DNA from: Annona cherimola
Lineage: Eukaryota > Streptophyta > Magnoliopsida > Magnoliales > Annonaceae
Direction: 5' to 3'
DNA length: 64,000 nt
Assembly (NCBI GenBank): GCA_030490835.1
Contig: CM059971.1
Coordinates: 125,024,564 to 125,088,563, forward strand
Each line of letters opens with the position of its first letter. Positions within the stretch are counted from its first letter, which is position 1. The notes under the pieces are model-generated. The model was not told the DNA's origin. It saw nothing but the letters and a program-made list of their open reading frames with translations, and searched no databases. This document shows, in pieces, positions 31,926 to 44,435 of this stretch. The position numbers and the translations under genes are program-made.

Positions 31926-34900
31926 ATGCTGTTTGAAAAGACAAATATTCAACTTGTTATGAACAACGGTTGACACTGCTGATGGAATCCTTGAATTCTG
32001 GACCTTATGGTATTCCTATTTTTCTGAGGCCATTTGGATTGTATTCATCAGTGAAGATGCTGTTGAATATTGCAATCTTATATTCTAATTATTCCTAAAA
32101 TTGTGAAAATCGGGTGGAAAAATAATGGAAGCAATTGTTGAAATTTGATATCATGGATGTTGTACTGGATATTGATGAGTTTAAATGACTGCTTCAGTTT
32201 GAATGGGTTCAAGTGGGCTTCAAATTGTTTGAGAAACCATCCCCTGTTTAAACCTTACCTCAATAAGTCAGTCAGACATTTAGTGAGCTTATATACTGAG
32301 GCCTGGTTTCAGTTTGCTTTTCTAAATGGGCTTTTTAGAAATGAGGTTTTCAGAAGTAACTTAGAAAGCAACTTCTCTTAAGTGGGCTTTTTACAAGGAT
32401 TTTGCAGCAGTGCTACGTGACAAGGATACAATTTTTTTATTTTAAGCCAAGAAAGGTTCTTGGCTACAGAGGAGGATCTGCTCCATTCTGTCAATCACGT
32501 TTTTGTTTAAAAATTTATATGAGGAACAACTATTTATTAGGTAGAGAATTTTATAGGGTGTTTTGTTACACTTGATTAGTATTGGTATGACCTGTTGTTC
32601 GAAACATTGATTTTGGTCTTTGTTGCATATAACATATGCTGAGAGATTTAATCAAAAAAAAAAAAAACATATGCTGAGAGAGAAATGGACATAATCTTTT
32701 GTGTAATGAAGGCAGACAAGTATCATTTTATGTATTACAGAAAGTAATGAATTTCTATCAACTGTGTTTTTGGAGGCTTTCAGTATCACCTCTACATTTT
32801 TTTGAAACTGTGGTTGTCCCCTCTGGCTAGGAACATTTTACGTAAATGCTCAGAGAGCACAATAGTCACTGTACTTAGACATCCTAAACAGAGTCCATGG
32901 TATCATTAAAAATTGTTTAGCACAAATATGTATGTTTCTTGAAGCGGTTGTCATTATGTGATGATTGGATTTGGATTTTTATATTCTTGTGACTACTGCA
33001 TGCTTGGGCTAGATTTAAGCAGTGTCATATAAATGAAGCAAATGCTTCAATGAAATAGGATTTCTTTTCTACGTCAGAACACAGATATCAAATGAGGTTA
33101 AGACTTGACAGTTGTTAAGGAAACAAAGACATCAAATGAAATCCCCAAGTTTGAAATTGATTACTAATTGATTGTGAGGAACAGCTGTATAAGGAAGAGG
33201 AGGAGCATTATATATGATATTTGAAAAATCCCCTTCAAATTCTGTCAGTTAGAAACACGTTTTGATTCAGGTGACTTCTGTTGGAAAGTATATGGTGAAA
33301 CTTTTGAAGAAACAAGCCAACCGAAAATGTATTGGTATATTTGGATTCTTGGAAATGGAAAAGGAAGATTGGATGAGAAGTCCTGCCTTGTAGCTGATTT
33401 AATGGGTGCAATGTTGTGCTGCCTGTATTTTCTTTTAATGTTGTCCATCTTTCCATTCAAAATTTTTATTTTTTTCCCTTTATTTATTTTGTTTTCCAGT
33501 TATTCCCTCCATCTGATTATTCTCTCTGTTTAGATTCCATTTTTCACCTTCTTTTCTCTCTTCCAAATGCAACTTTACGTGAAAAGCAAGTTGTGGAATA
33601 TTTTGATTACTGTTATGTGCTGAGGGATCACCAGATTATTTTACCGCTGGTGTCATGATGACTTCATGATTGAACTCTTTGGTGGAATGAATGAGAAGTG
33701 GGAACACTCATCATATGAAAGAGAATTCTCTCTCTCAATTTAATATAGGAGTTGATAATAATTTTGCATATGGAGACTGCTAAGATTCTTTAAATGGAGG
33801 TAGTGCATTTTTTTTAATATGATTGAGGTTTAGTACAATTTTTCTGCATTTACAGAGTGGGCAGTGCAGTTGCTTTTTATGCTCCTGGATTTCAATCAAT
33901 GGATTGTTCATGAAACTATTTGATAATCTGTATATATCATATGCATTGGTGTTAAAGGCATGCTTAGGCTCACTTAGGACTCTCGTGCCTTGAATTGACC
34001 CTGATATGCACAGCTCAGCACAACTGAACTTCTGCTTTAAGATATAAAATTTTTAACATTAAAGAGTTCTTTGTCCAATTTCACCATTCTTTTTAGGTTA
34101 ATTCCCTTCATCATCTCCAATGTCTATTTTTTTTTACCATTACTATGTGATTAACTATAGATATTATTGTATTTGTTTAATTTTACATAACGTGCGCTTG
34201 CTTCACTTGAGCTTGTGCCTAGGACCTATGAGCCTTTGTAGCTTACTGCACCTTATGCCGTAAAACAACCAACCATGATTATCTATCATCTGATTGCGAC
34301 TCTGAGATAATGGTGTAACAAATTATTATTATTTTTTGTGTAGTTTTGTCTTCTTTTGTTTGCCATTCCCCAGTACTCGGTGCCCCATTTTTGGTGCAGT
34401 GTTTGATCTACTTGGTAGAATTTCCGTAGCAGTCCATAATTCTCCATTTGGTCACTGCAGAAGTGCTCTTTACAAAACAAGGACATGTTTATACTGAATT
34501 TTTTGTACTGTGTCTATGTTATACATGTCTGTAACACGTGTGTTGCCTGCTGTTTGACATTGAGACCCGTGCAGTCTTGTAGAGTTGTAGGCCAAGAAGT
34601 ATTACAGCTGCAGGTTGGTTGGGGATTAACATTGTGATTTGTGTTCTAGGGAAAGAACATCACTTATCCAATCTTGGTGTTGGATAATTCTAGTAGAATG
34701 GATCTTCATGTAGTTATTGTGTTAATTGCGTCAATTAGTTCTTTGCAATTTCTCAAAGGCCATCATGGAAAGGTTAATTTGCCGTATGCCCCTGCATGTT
34801 GATGATATTGCATGTGTTATGAGTTGAATTAGACTAGGTGACAAAATGAAATTGTAAACACTTCCCAATTCTCTAATGGGCACATTTTGAGTCTACCACA

Positions 34901-35984
34901 GAGAAGCTATAGGCTTCTACTGCTACTCAGCTGGCCCTCTGTGAATATCCTGTTCTCTGCTTTTTAACAATTGCTATCTGCAGGCTGAAATGCCGCAACT
35001 AGAAAACGACAGCTTTTAGAGGCCATGCAACATCTTGTCTAAGGCAATATGTTAGGTGATAGTATTTTAGGTTGAGGCAAATTCCCCCATGGAGTCTTTA
35101 GGGACATTGCAGTTGTCTTGCAATCAACCAATGGTGATATAGGGTTCCTACTATGAGGTTTGTTGACGAGTAAATTCAGGAGAATTTAATAAACAACTCT
35201 ACTTTATGAAGACAATTCTATATTTCCATCTTTTATATTTCTCAGATGAAATCTGATTGTCTTTGTGGGAATGCTTTTATGTTTAACTTTGTTGGTGGCA
35301 CTCAGTGTTCGATATTGTTTCCCTGCCTTTCCACACATGATTCGAGTTTTTTCATCCTGGAGTGTTGTTGAATTGATCTGTACACTGAAACTATTTTTCC
35401 TGTTCTGAATTAAAGGTACCCAGTTTTTGGACCACTAGATGAATATGACAATTGTCGGCTGTAGTGTGTTCTTGAGACGCCCCCCTAGTGCAATTTTAGT
35501 GGGTCTATTTTTTCGTATATTGCTAACCAAGCCGTTACATGTTTAATGGAGCTTTGTTATAAATGGAGCTTTGTTATACATATGGCTTTTTCATCCTTCT
35601 TCAATTATTTGGTATTGACACTAGTTGAGCTGGCAGCTGTCAACCCATTTTGCTCTTTTCACAGATCTTGACCCTGACATTGTTGAGCTGGAAGCCTTCA
35701 TACATCTTTGTTCTGTTCATGGCTTTCTTCTGTGCTTAAATTTAACTAACTCATTACTAAGTAGTGCAACTCATGTTCTTCGGTGTGCATGGTTGAACCT
35801 TGTAAATCGTGTCTTCTTCATTTGTCTTGTTCTCCAGTCTCACTGAGTATATATGGTTTAGGAATTGGAAAGACCGATTGTCAGTTCCCTAAAATTACTG
35901 CGTTTTTTGAGAGTACTATTGTCTTTATCAGGGGAAATCTATAAAAGGAGACATTTTTGCTAGGAATACCTTTTGAGTGTTTTG

Positions 35985-36165
35985 CATTTGGAGTGGTGGG
36001 AATGGAATGTATAAGATAAGGGTATAATGGGAATCAATAGGGTAGTTATATGTAAAATGACTAAAATATAGAGATAAAAGTAGAAAATGTAAAATGTGTG
36101 GGTAATTGGTGGAGTTGATTTCCCCTCTAATTCCGTTCCGTTTTTGTTACGCCAAACACTGTTAG
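35985..36165. mobile_element. Short MITE-like element
   Basis: Left edge AGTGTTTTGCATTTGG and reversed right edge CAGTGTTTGGCGTAAC are similar. The interior has GATAAGGGTATAATGGGAA and ATGACTAAAATATAGAG blocks reminiscent of the Tourist-like family. Boundaries are approximate. Confidence 0.4.
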
Positions 36166-36990
36166 TAAAACAAATCACTCCTTCTGATTGTACTGTTTGA
36201 ATCTAGTCCAATTTGGCCAAACGAATGCTTAATAATTTTCTAGTAAAATTAATAAAATAAGTTTTTACCAAAAACTATAATTTTGTTGTAAACAATGTTT
36301 TTGTTGAAAGTGAGTTCTGTTAAAATTTTAAAATATAGGAAGTATTTTTCAAAATATATTAAATATGTTAGTTCATCAGAATCTCTTAGATCGTGAACCG
36401 GAATCTTAATTGGGTCAATCTCCAGTCCGCATTGAACACGTTGGCTGTGAATGTTTTTTGTTTCAAGTATGGGATGATAAAATGCTTTCTAGAGCTGTAG
36501 GCTGGCAAATGCTGTAAGGTCGACAGGTGGCTGAACTCGTGGTTTTAAACTTTCCGATGTAAAGGCTTGCTCAACTGTGAAATGTAGTCAATTAGGGCAT
36601 AGCCCACTGCTATGGTATGTGGGATGTGTTGATCCTGTCCCGGCAGCTCATTTTAATGATGCAATATTTTTTTTGTTGAAAAAAAAAAAAAACAAAAAAC
36701 TCTAAAATGCAAATGCGTGGTGAAGGCTGTTGAATGTGGGGGCAGATGTTGTAAGGACGTGCTGTGTTCTGCATTTGTATAGGTTGGCATTGTCAACTCT
36801 TGTAAAGATATTAAAAATATTTGGAGATATCAGCGAACAGTAGGGGTTTTGATCTGTCGACTAACCCTACGGAAAGAAATGGATGCTGCGATGGGATTAA
36901 AATTAGCTTGTGTAACTTTTTGTTTATGGGCCTGTGGAAAAACTTCCACTTTTTGAAATGTCCTTGAAATAAAACGTGGGTCGCTTCATT

Positions 36991-39306
36991 ATCTCTTTGG
37001 GCTGAAGCATGCTAGATTGGTATTTATTTATTTATTTGGGCTGGATGATGAAGCCTGTTTCTGCGTAAATCGCGTGCCGCGTGGTAATTTGTTGAATGAA
37101 GCGGATTTTGGAATTCCAACCCCTGAAGTTTATGAAGTCACATATTTTCCCCTGAGGTTTTGACTATTTTCATTTGTGATTTTTGCAGAAGTATCTCACA
37201 AATCTAACCCGTTACAAAAAATTTAATGTATTTAATTTCTGTTTGAAAATTCATCCTTTTGAGAAAGTCGGGGTGCTAATTTTATAAATATTTAAGTTTA
37301 GATTTATTATAAATATTTCTATAACAAGTCTTTCTGATTTGTCAATTTCTTTCAAAATATGCAAAGACAAATTCTATACTTCGTTAAATAAATGAAATAG
37401 GGAAAGGGGAGAGGTGAAGTGAAGATCTTGGACATAGTAGTAATATAAATGTTGTAACTTGTAACATTAATTGTGAAAATTATTTATGAATAAGAATTTA
37501 CAAAATCTAAAAGATTGCAAGCTAAGTTGTTTCATTAAGATTATTTCTAGAAATATTTTTTATATTTTGATGTGTTTTATTATAATTTTTTTATAAATTT
37601 TTTTGTTATCTTAAAAGATACTTGTGTTACTATATTTATATTGCTATGTTTCTTCAATTTTTTGTAATTTTCTCTACTTCTTATGTACAAACATATCCTT
37701 GAATATTTATTTAATGTGAAGAATATGTACATTCTTGATTTTTAAGTATTTCCTGAAATTTTTGGTTTTGTTTTGCAGTTTTTTGAACTTTTATATGCTA
37801 ACATAATAATATTTGTTGTAGAAATATTTACAAATGAATATTCATAAAATCTAAAGACAGCTAAATTATTTCATTTGAGGTATAATATTTAAAAATTTCT
37901 TTATTAAGAAAAAGAAAAATAATTTTTCATGGTAGTGTAAGCATTTGAGAAATCTGAAAAGTCAATAATGCAATTTATTTAACATATTAGGTGTTTATAA
38001 AGATAAAATTTTAACTAAATATTTATAAATTTAGCCAAATTGTTTTTTAAAAAAAAGAGGTAATTTTTAAAACAATAAATTATAAACAGTAATTTTTTAG
38101 TAGATTTGCTGAAGTTTTAAACGTAAAAGAGGGTTACCAAAAGTCAAATGAAAACGCGTCGGATAATCTTGTCGAAACAGAATTTGTTAGAATTGTAACA
38201 GCCGTTTTTTTTTTTTCCTTTTGTTGTGGTTAGATTTGCAAAACTTCTAACCTCTCAAAGTTAGTTTTGCAGACTTTGTGTGAATACAAGAAATTGCAAG
38301 TTTATGGAGATTAGGTTTTGCGAAAATTCCAAACGTTTAGCAGTCATTCGGCACAGAGCAATGCTGATTTCAGCAGTTACCATAGCTTCGAAGTTTACCA
38401 ATTCTCCACCTCCTCCAACAATTTTTTTTTTTTTTTTTTTTGTTGGGTGGGGTGGGGTATTTGGTTGTTGTGGGTGTGGTGTGTGGTGGTGGTGGTTCAG
38501 CACCTCACGTGGGGCAAGCATTTATATTTTAGAACATATTTTTTTAACATTAAAAATCAAGAAAAATCCCACCTTTCAAGTGTGTGGTGTGCTTGAACAA
38601 ATATGTATCCGTTTATCTGATATAAAGCTGTTAGAACAAATATGTGTTCAGTTGTAAATGCATTCAGCTGCATGTACAGAAAATCACCTCTTCGCCCTTT
38701 TTAAACCTAGCTTTCTCCTTAAAAAATAAAAGAAATGCAAAATATGGATCAATGTTTTGACATGATATGAGATGGAATGAATACATCTTGTAATTGGATG
38801 GAATGAATACATCTTGTAATTCTGCCAATTACATTTAAAAAAAAAAAAACCATACATTAGCACTGAAACAATTGTGCAAGCCTATATTTTAATTCAGGTG
38901 TCATAGTTTTTCCCCCCCAACTATCTCATAGTTATTAGCAATATTCATCGCAATGACAGGGATCAGAGTTTTGCCTTATATGAGATGGAGTTACTACGTA
39001 ATTCTGTATTCCACAAGGTGTTATCATAATAGTGTGCAAATATGCATTTCAATTCAGTTGCCACGAGTATTTTCCCCAAATATCTTATGTGCCTAGCAGC
39101 GTTATATATTCCCGAGGTTTGGAAGAGGTACCCCAAAAGGTAGGTACCTAAGATCTTTGAGAACATGTTTTCCAATGTGAATATCATATGAAGTACTGTA
39201 GTTTTGCCAAGGCTATGTATGTGAATATCATATGAAGTACTGTAATTTTGCCAAGGCTATATACTCCATAATGGTTACAATAGACCAACAACAGAAGAAA
39301 GGGTAC
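36991..39306. other. Intergenic, no gene seen
   Basis: AT-rich. Contains a 22-base T run at about 38420-38441 followed by a GT/GGT-rich stretch (38442-38497), and a duplicated ~45-bp block with GTGAATATCATATGAAGTAC at about 39176 and 39220. Conserved C-terminal helicase exons were sought left of 39307 on the minus strand and not found. Confidence 0.45.
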
Positions 39307-40420
39307 CATTTGAGAAATCCTTTTTGCCTCATCGACGCGCTCTAATAGCACCAGGACTTCCTCTTCCTCACAAGGAAATTTTGGAAGCTTCTTATCTGCC
39401 AAACGGGGTATTAGAAAGAAAGGCCCTTGACACTAAAGATAGCCATGGCAGATTTTTCAGAGAAAGAAACGAAAGCTTCTTACCAATGAGTTTTTCTATT
39501 AGAAAGTACCGCTCAAGCTCATATGGATTGACCAATGAAATTGCAACCCCAGATCGTCCAGCACCTGCAGTCCTGCCTACCCGATGAATGTAATCCTGAA
39601 TCCGGTTTTCAAAAATCATCAAAAGAACCACGGAGAACAAAATGAATGGTAATCAAGAACAGGATTTAGTGTCAGTCTGTTGGGATTTTCCTATAAAGAT
39701 AAACCAAAAGCCATGTACAACCACAGGTCCACAGGGGTGAGTAAAAAGGTACCTAAGCTATATGTCAGGTGGTCCTTATAGATAATTTCCAACGCATCAG
39801 ATTATAGATTTATAGGTAGGCAACACGTAGGCACAGAAAGTTAGGGAAATAAGACGAGGATCTAGTTGGCCAAAATGGGCAGGCAGCCAATCAACAAAAC
39901 TCCAGGATGTTGAGTACATCCCAGCGTAATAGAATTGAGGCTTCCTGGCATGAAAATATGGAAATGCACAAAAAACTTCAGTGCTGAACTTGCCTTAGAA
40001 TTGGAGGGAATGTCATAATTTATAGCCATATCAACTGAAGGAACATCAAGCCCTCTACTAGCCACATCAGTGCAGATAAGAATGTTGCATTCACCAGTCT
40101 TGAATTTGTTTAAGGCCCGAATCCTCTTTGCCTGCCCTACAGATTTCAGAAAAAAAAAAAAAAAGTGCTTTACAGAGAAATAAACTATACTATTTGGTGA
40201 AAAGATCGCACCTACGAAATAACAAAGGAGAGAAATTTTGCAGCACAAATTGCAAGTCAATAAAGGAATAAAGACCTGTCTCGTTTAGCCTGATAGGAAT
40301 GGCCTTCAGCCCAAGGTTCCTTAGAAGCAAGGCTAGAAGCCTGGTTGATTCACAGGATCGGGTAAAGACCATGGTCATGCTTCCTGACGTCTCACTTCGA
40401 ATGTATACAAGACAACAGTC
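39307..40420 (-). pseudogene. RH10: DEAD-box RNA helicase 10-like, truncated copy
   Basis: Four exons in minus order: 40420-40276, 40136-39994, 39595-39484 and 39395-39307. Their 489 bases join in one open frame of 163 codons. They cover the C-terminal RecA-like domain: [54 protein letters not shown] and LLERVDEAKRISQM, as in plant RH10 (a Rrp3-type helicase for rRNA processing). Missing are the whole N-terminal ATPase domain (Q motif, Walker A, DEAD) and the basic C-terminal tail. Motif VI should be HRxGRxxR; here the last Arg, the arginine finger, is Gly. The SGQMSQ segment is replaced at a poor exon junction (donor GTCTTT). The intron after exon 2 has a GC donor (AAG|GCAAGT). Introns are retained, so this is a DNA-level partial duplicate, not a retrocopy. 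Confidence 0.75.
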
Positions 40421-40834
40421 CTGGAAAAATGCAAGCAAACATAGACGAAATGAGACATAAAATTCTAAGAAAAGGCACATTGCTGTTTTAAATTCATCAA
40501 AAAAGAAGCCTCTAGCATCCAACACTGAAGACATCATGCTTCAAGCAATCAAGCTACATACTAAGGATGACCCATTTTCACTGTAAAATGGGTTAGGCTG
40601 GTGAGCTGCTCGACGAGAGCATGAAGAAGAGCTAGATGCGGCACTCTTGCATCCTGAGTTGATTTTTTATAAGCATAGCAAAAAAAGTAGCATCCTCAAA
40701 CCTTTATCGTGTTAACAAAATAATCTGGAACCATCAACCTAAGGAGTAAGATCCAGACAAAACATCAATGTATGCTAGCTTGATTGATTGGTTACAAAGC
40801 CACTTTACTTTTCACACCCATTTTGTATGCAAGA
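40421..40834. other. Flank of the helicase fragment
   Basis: Where the upstream helicase exons should lie, no DEAD-box motif is seen in any minus-strand frame. The breakpoint of the partial duplication is therefore probably within this stretch. Confidence 0.45.
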
Positions 40835-40923
40835 GGAGAGGCCTTGATGTTATAGTAAGGAGTTGTTACCTTTGTAGCCAGAGGTTGCCGGTTTGAGTCA
40901 TAGATAATAGCCTACTTGAGATC
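40835..40923 (+). mobile_element. tRNA-derived SINE (Au-like), truncated
   Basis: AGGCCTTGATGTTATAGTAAGG followed after a short gap by ACCTTTGTAGCCAGAGG and then GTTGCCGGTTTGAGTCATAG. The last is a pol III B box (GGTTTGAGTC), and the order matches the head of plant Au-type SINEs. The expected AACAGCCTCTTG-like follow-on is recognisable as AATAGCCTACTTG. The tail is missing. Confidence 0.55.
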
Positions 40924-41006
40924 TAGGCATCAAGTCCGCCCTCCGATTTCTCATGCAAAGGAACAATAAGAAAATCAATTAAATAAAGGTGCGGTCCGCA
41001 AGTAAT

Positions 41007-41253
41007 AAAACTTTTAGATACAAAATCTTTGGTATAAAAGTTTTTAAAATGTATAAAATGATATAATATGATAAGAATAATGATGAAGAGCAAATAAAAT
41101 AAAGTTAAAATAGATACGTTAATTATATATATAGTTGTATACAAAAAATTGAAAAATATAGTAATTCTATAGGAAGATATGAATAAATAGTAAGGTAGTA
41201 GTGGAAAGTCAAAAATTTTAAATAAATTTTTTTAAATTTTATACAAACACACC
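41007..41253 (+). mobile_element. Tourist-like MITE, decayed copy
   Basis: Block order as in the 10995 copy (GATATAATATGATAAGAATA, TAAAATAGATACGTTAATTA, then a final ACAAACACACC). The left end is eroded. Confidence 0.6.
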
Positions 41254-42004
41254 ATGAAAAAATCTTAAAAATTCATGAAAATGATCCCACCGGGTCACAT
41301 GAGCATCCATACAGCTCACCATCTCACGTACATACATATGTTTTGAGTTTTGGCTGAAGTAGATAGTAATTGATTAAATACACGTGCACTTAACTGGTGC
41401 ACTCAAAGTGCAAAAAACTTATAATTGTTAAACACATTCTTAGTATAATAGTTTTATGAAATGTAATTTGGGTCAGATGCATGGCACCAGGGCACGTATT
41501 TTTAAAATATGCTTAGGGGCATCGGTACTAAATCTATACAAAATTTGTCTTATCATATCTATTTTTTATTTTTCAAACTAGATAATAATATGGGTTTCCC
41601 ATCCGCCAGAAATTGATATTTTTTTTGTTTTGAAAAATCGAAAAAATGCGTATGGATTAATAAAAAAAAATTGTGAAAAAATTTGCACAGGCTTATGGCT
41701 CATAAGCTCGAAATTTTTTTTTCAAAAAATATAAGTCCGTGAGCATGCGGTCATTCTCAAAAATTCATATAGATAAGTCTAAAGGTTTAAAAATATATAT
41801 AAACATATTTAGACAAAGCCCACAACAGTAAAAAGGAATTTTTAAATACTAGCTCCATAGCAGTTTACCGCCCAGGCCCAGTCCGCTTAACCACACAACG
41901 TGGATCGAATACGTCGGCACAAGTCAACATGGAATGATTCGGTGCGGTTGACCTCAAGGCACAGCCAGGCTCAGCCGTGCAGCTGAACCTTCATCATCTC
42001 TTTT

Positions 42005-42059
<55 letters not shown>

Positions 42060-42265
42060 GTTTAGGAACATCTAGATAAGCTTATATAGATTTTTCAAAA
42101 TTTTAATTTTATATAAATATATTTTTCAGAATTTTTAAAACAAATCAAATATTTTATCTAGCTCATGCAAAATCAAAGTTGCATAGGCACGGTAGAACAA
42201 CATTGACGCTATTACGCGCCGATAGTGTGTAGTAGCAGATGACATGTTATATCAATTAGTATGAG
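41254..42265. other. AT-rich intergenic DNA
   Basis: No gene. Contains the compound microsatellite listed separately and a GC-balanced stretch (41870-42000) without an ORF. Confidence 0.45.
42005..42054. repeat. Compound (CA)n(TA)n microsatellite
   Basis: A CA run of about 8 units passes directly into a TA run of about 16 units. Confidence 0.95.
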
Positions 42266-42712
42266 TTATTTCCGAGTATAGCCATTATGGTTGACTTTAA
42301 TTTCAAATATACCCACTACGTTTTTAAAATTTCAAATATACTTACTACGTTTAAATTTAATCTGAAAAATACTCATTCAGTGAAAAACCGTTAGTTAAGT
42401 TTTTTTAAATACCCAAAATACCCCTGTTGCAAAATAATAAATGATGAAATGAATAAAAAAAAAATGAAACTAAAATGCTTTAAATTTAGAATTCATATGC
42501 AATTATGGCAATAACGAGTTATAACATTCAAATTTTCCAATTGTGTCATAAATTTAAGCGGGATATTAGTAATTTTACATATTCTCTAAGTAATGTTAAC
42601 TTACCAAATGAGTATTTTTGAGATTAAATGAAAACGTAGTTGATATATTTAGAATTTTGAAAAACGTGGTAGTTATATTTAAAATTGAAGTCGAACGTAG
42701 TGGTGGATATCT
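42266..42712. mobile_element. Long-TIR element, ~445 bp, non-coding
   Basis: The arms are inverted repeats of roughly 100 bp. The left has TTTCAAATATACCCACTACG, then TTTCAAATATACTTACTACG and AAAAATACTCATT. The reversed right has TTTTAAATATAACTACCACG, TCTAAATATATCAACTACG and AAAAATACTCATT. No clear target duplication and no transposase. The architecture resembles the 3942-6037 element and could be a small Mutator-like derivative. Confidence 0.6.
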
Positions 42713-43821
42713 TTATTATAAAGTATGGGAGGTGCATGTTAATCAGTTTATCATCTATTACTCAACGGGCGCGACTATCAGTGACAATGTCAACGCCGTT
42801 TTAATTGGCATCTAAATTGCACCATGACATATTCGATCGGCCCCATCATTATAATATAAAATAAGTATCCGAGAAGCAGTAATTAGGGGGGAAAGTACAA
42901 TACCAGCTTTGACACTGTGTTGTGGGTAGAATTTCTAAAATCAAACCTACCCTTTTTAGGATGAGCCGTGATCATTTACGACCGACCGGTCGTAGAAGAT
43001 CACGTCTCTTTTAGGATATGCTGTCCCCTCGTACTCCTTTCTTCAATCCGTACTCCTAGGGAGAGAGTCCACCGAATCGGATACGTTTTATTTTAACACC
43101 ATGCTACGGAGATTATTATACATAAAAATTAACAATTGTTATTTGTAATATATTTTAACTAAAAAATAAATAATATGTAATAAAAAAATTTCGAACCTAT
43201 TTTTAAAATTTATAGGAATAAATTGTTGTCTAATGATATTATTGTAATCATTTGTTTAGCCATGATATAATTTTCGAATATGCAATTTCATGTCTACCAA
43301 ACCATTAAATTTAAATATAAAAATTCTTATGCTATCTTAATATCACAATGTTAAATATTAATTTAGGTAAATGTAAGTCAACTCTCATAATAAACTCAAG
43401 TTGCACCCATGAATTGATACTTATCCTTAGGTAGCAATCTATTTGATTTGATTTGATGAAGTAGAATTTATGAGACCTTTATTTGGGGCTATTTGATGAT
43501 AAATCCAAATGCAATTAGCCACATTATTTAACGTAATTTATTTTATTAAGGAACAAAAAATCATTTTTAATGAAAGTTATTATTGAGTGGAATTTACTCT
43601 ACTTGAAATATATATTTACTCATGTGAAAATTAAGAAAACATAAAGATCTATTAATGTTTCAGACATATCATAATATGATAATAATTTGTGAAATTATTC
43701 ATAAGAACAATGATTTTGGATGATTTAAATATTAAATTAACAACTTTAAAATTAATATAGACCAACCAATTTGCCCGTGTAATGGTTTGATTTATATAAA
43801 ACCTATTTGATTGGTCAAGAG
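42713..43821. other. AT-rich intergenic DNA, no gene seen
   Basis: A short GC-balanced stretch at 42935-43080 contains the palindrome GACCGACCGGTCG. The rest is AT-rich with no coding signal. Confidence 0.45.
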
Positions 43822-44050
43822 TATGTTTAGCATTTGAGAAATTTTTTTGAAAATGAAGAAGTAATAAGGGTAATATGAGATTAAAGAAAATAAAATTAAA
43901 ATAGATAAAGTAATTATATAGGTAATTATAGAAAATAATTAAAAATATGATAATTATAAAGGAAGATGTGAACAAGTGATTAAGAAAATGATAATTATGG
44001 ATAGTGAAAAGTTTTAAATCGACAAATTTTCCTGATTTTAAACACACCCT
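43822..44050 (+). mobile_element. Tourist-like MITE, decayed copy
   Basis: GAGTATGTTTAGCATTTGAG at the left, AAAATAGATAAAGTAATTAT and GATAGTGAAAAGTTTTAAAT inside, AAACACACCC at the right end. Confidence 0.65.
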
Positions 44051-44280
44051 GACCAAATAAATCATAAACATAACATATCAAGTGGATTTTATATAGTCAT
44101 CAATGCATGGGTGGATCCAAGTAGAGTTAATGGGGGCAGATGTATGTATTAAAATTTCAAAAAAATATATATAATTTTCTTATAATTTTGGGAAAAAAAT
44201 AAAATACCATTTATTTTAACATAATTACCTCCTTTTTAAATAGTAATGCTATCCTTTCTTTTCAATCAAACCGCCTTGCT

Positions 44281-44400
44281 CATTTAGAAGAATTCAAAAA
44301 GCTTAAATGAAATTTAAAAGAATTCAAGAAGCTTAAATGAAATTTAAAAGAATTCAAGAAGCTTAGATGAAATTTAGAAGAATTCAAGAAGCTTAAATGA
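44281..44400. repeat. Minisatellite, 4 x 30 bp
   Basis: Exact register of four 30-bp units on the plan AATTTAAAAGAATTCAAGAA then GCTTAAATGA, with one to three changes per unit. On the minus strand it translates as a repeated FHLSFLNS(F/S)K, a by-product and not a gene. Confidence 0.95.
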
Positions 44401-44435
44401 AATGAAGAAATAGAAGAAATGCAACAATGTGTATT

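Larger units (their letters stand above)
27662..36990 (+). other. Long T-rich region, possible spliced 3' UTR of UBA2C
   Basis: No coding gene over about 9.3 kb, yet the plus strand stays strongly T-rich and A-poor with scattered pyrimidine-AG acceptors, as plant introns do. A 5' splice-like G|GTATAC lies right after the UBA2C stop. A candidate exon start is TTGCTATCTGCAG followed by GCTGAAATGCCG at about 34983. A candidate polyadenylation signal AATAAA is at about 36968. From memory, Arabidopsis UBA2 genes have alternatively spliced 3' UTRs; the length here would be unusual. It also contains an (ATT)n tract (28088-28114), duplications at 29866/30083 and 31655/31813, and a MITE-like piece at 35985-36165. 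An unannotated non-coding transcript is the alternative. Confidence 0.45.
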
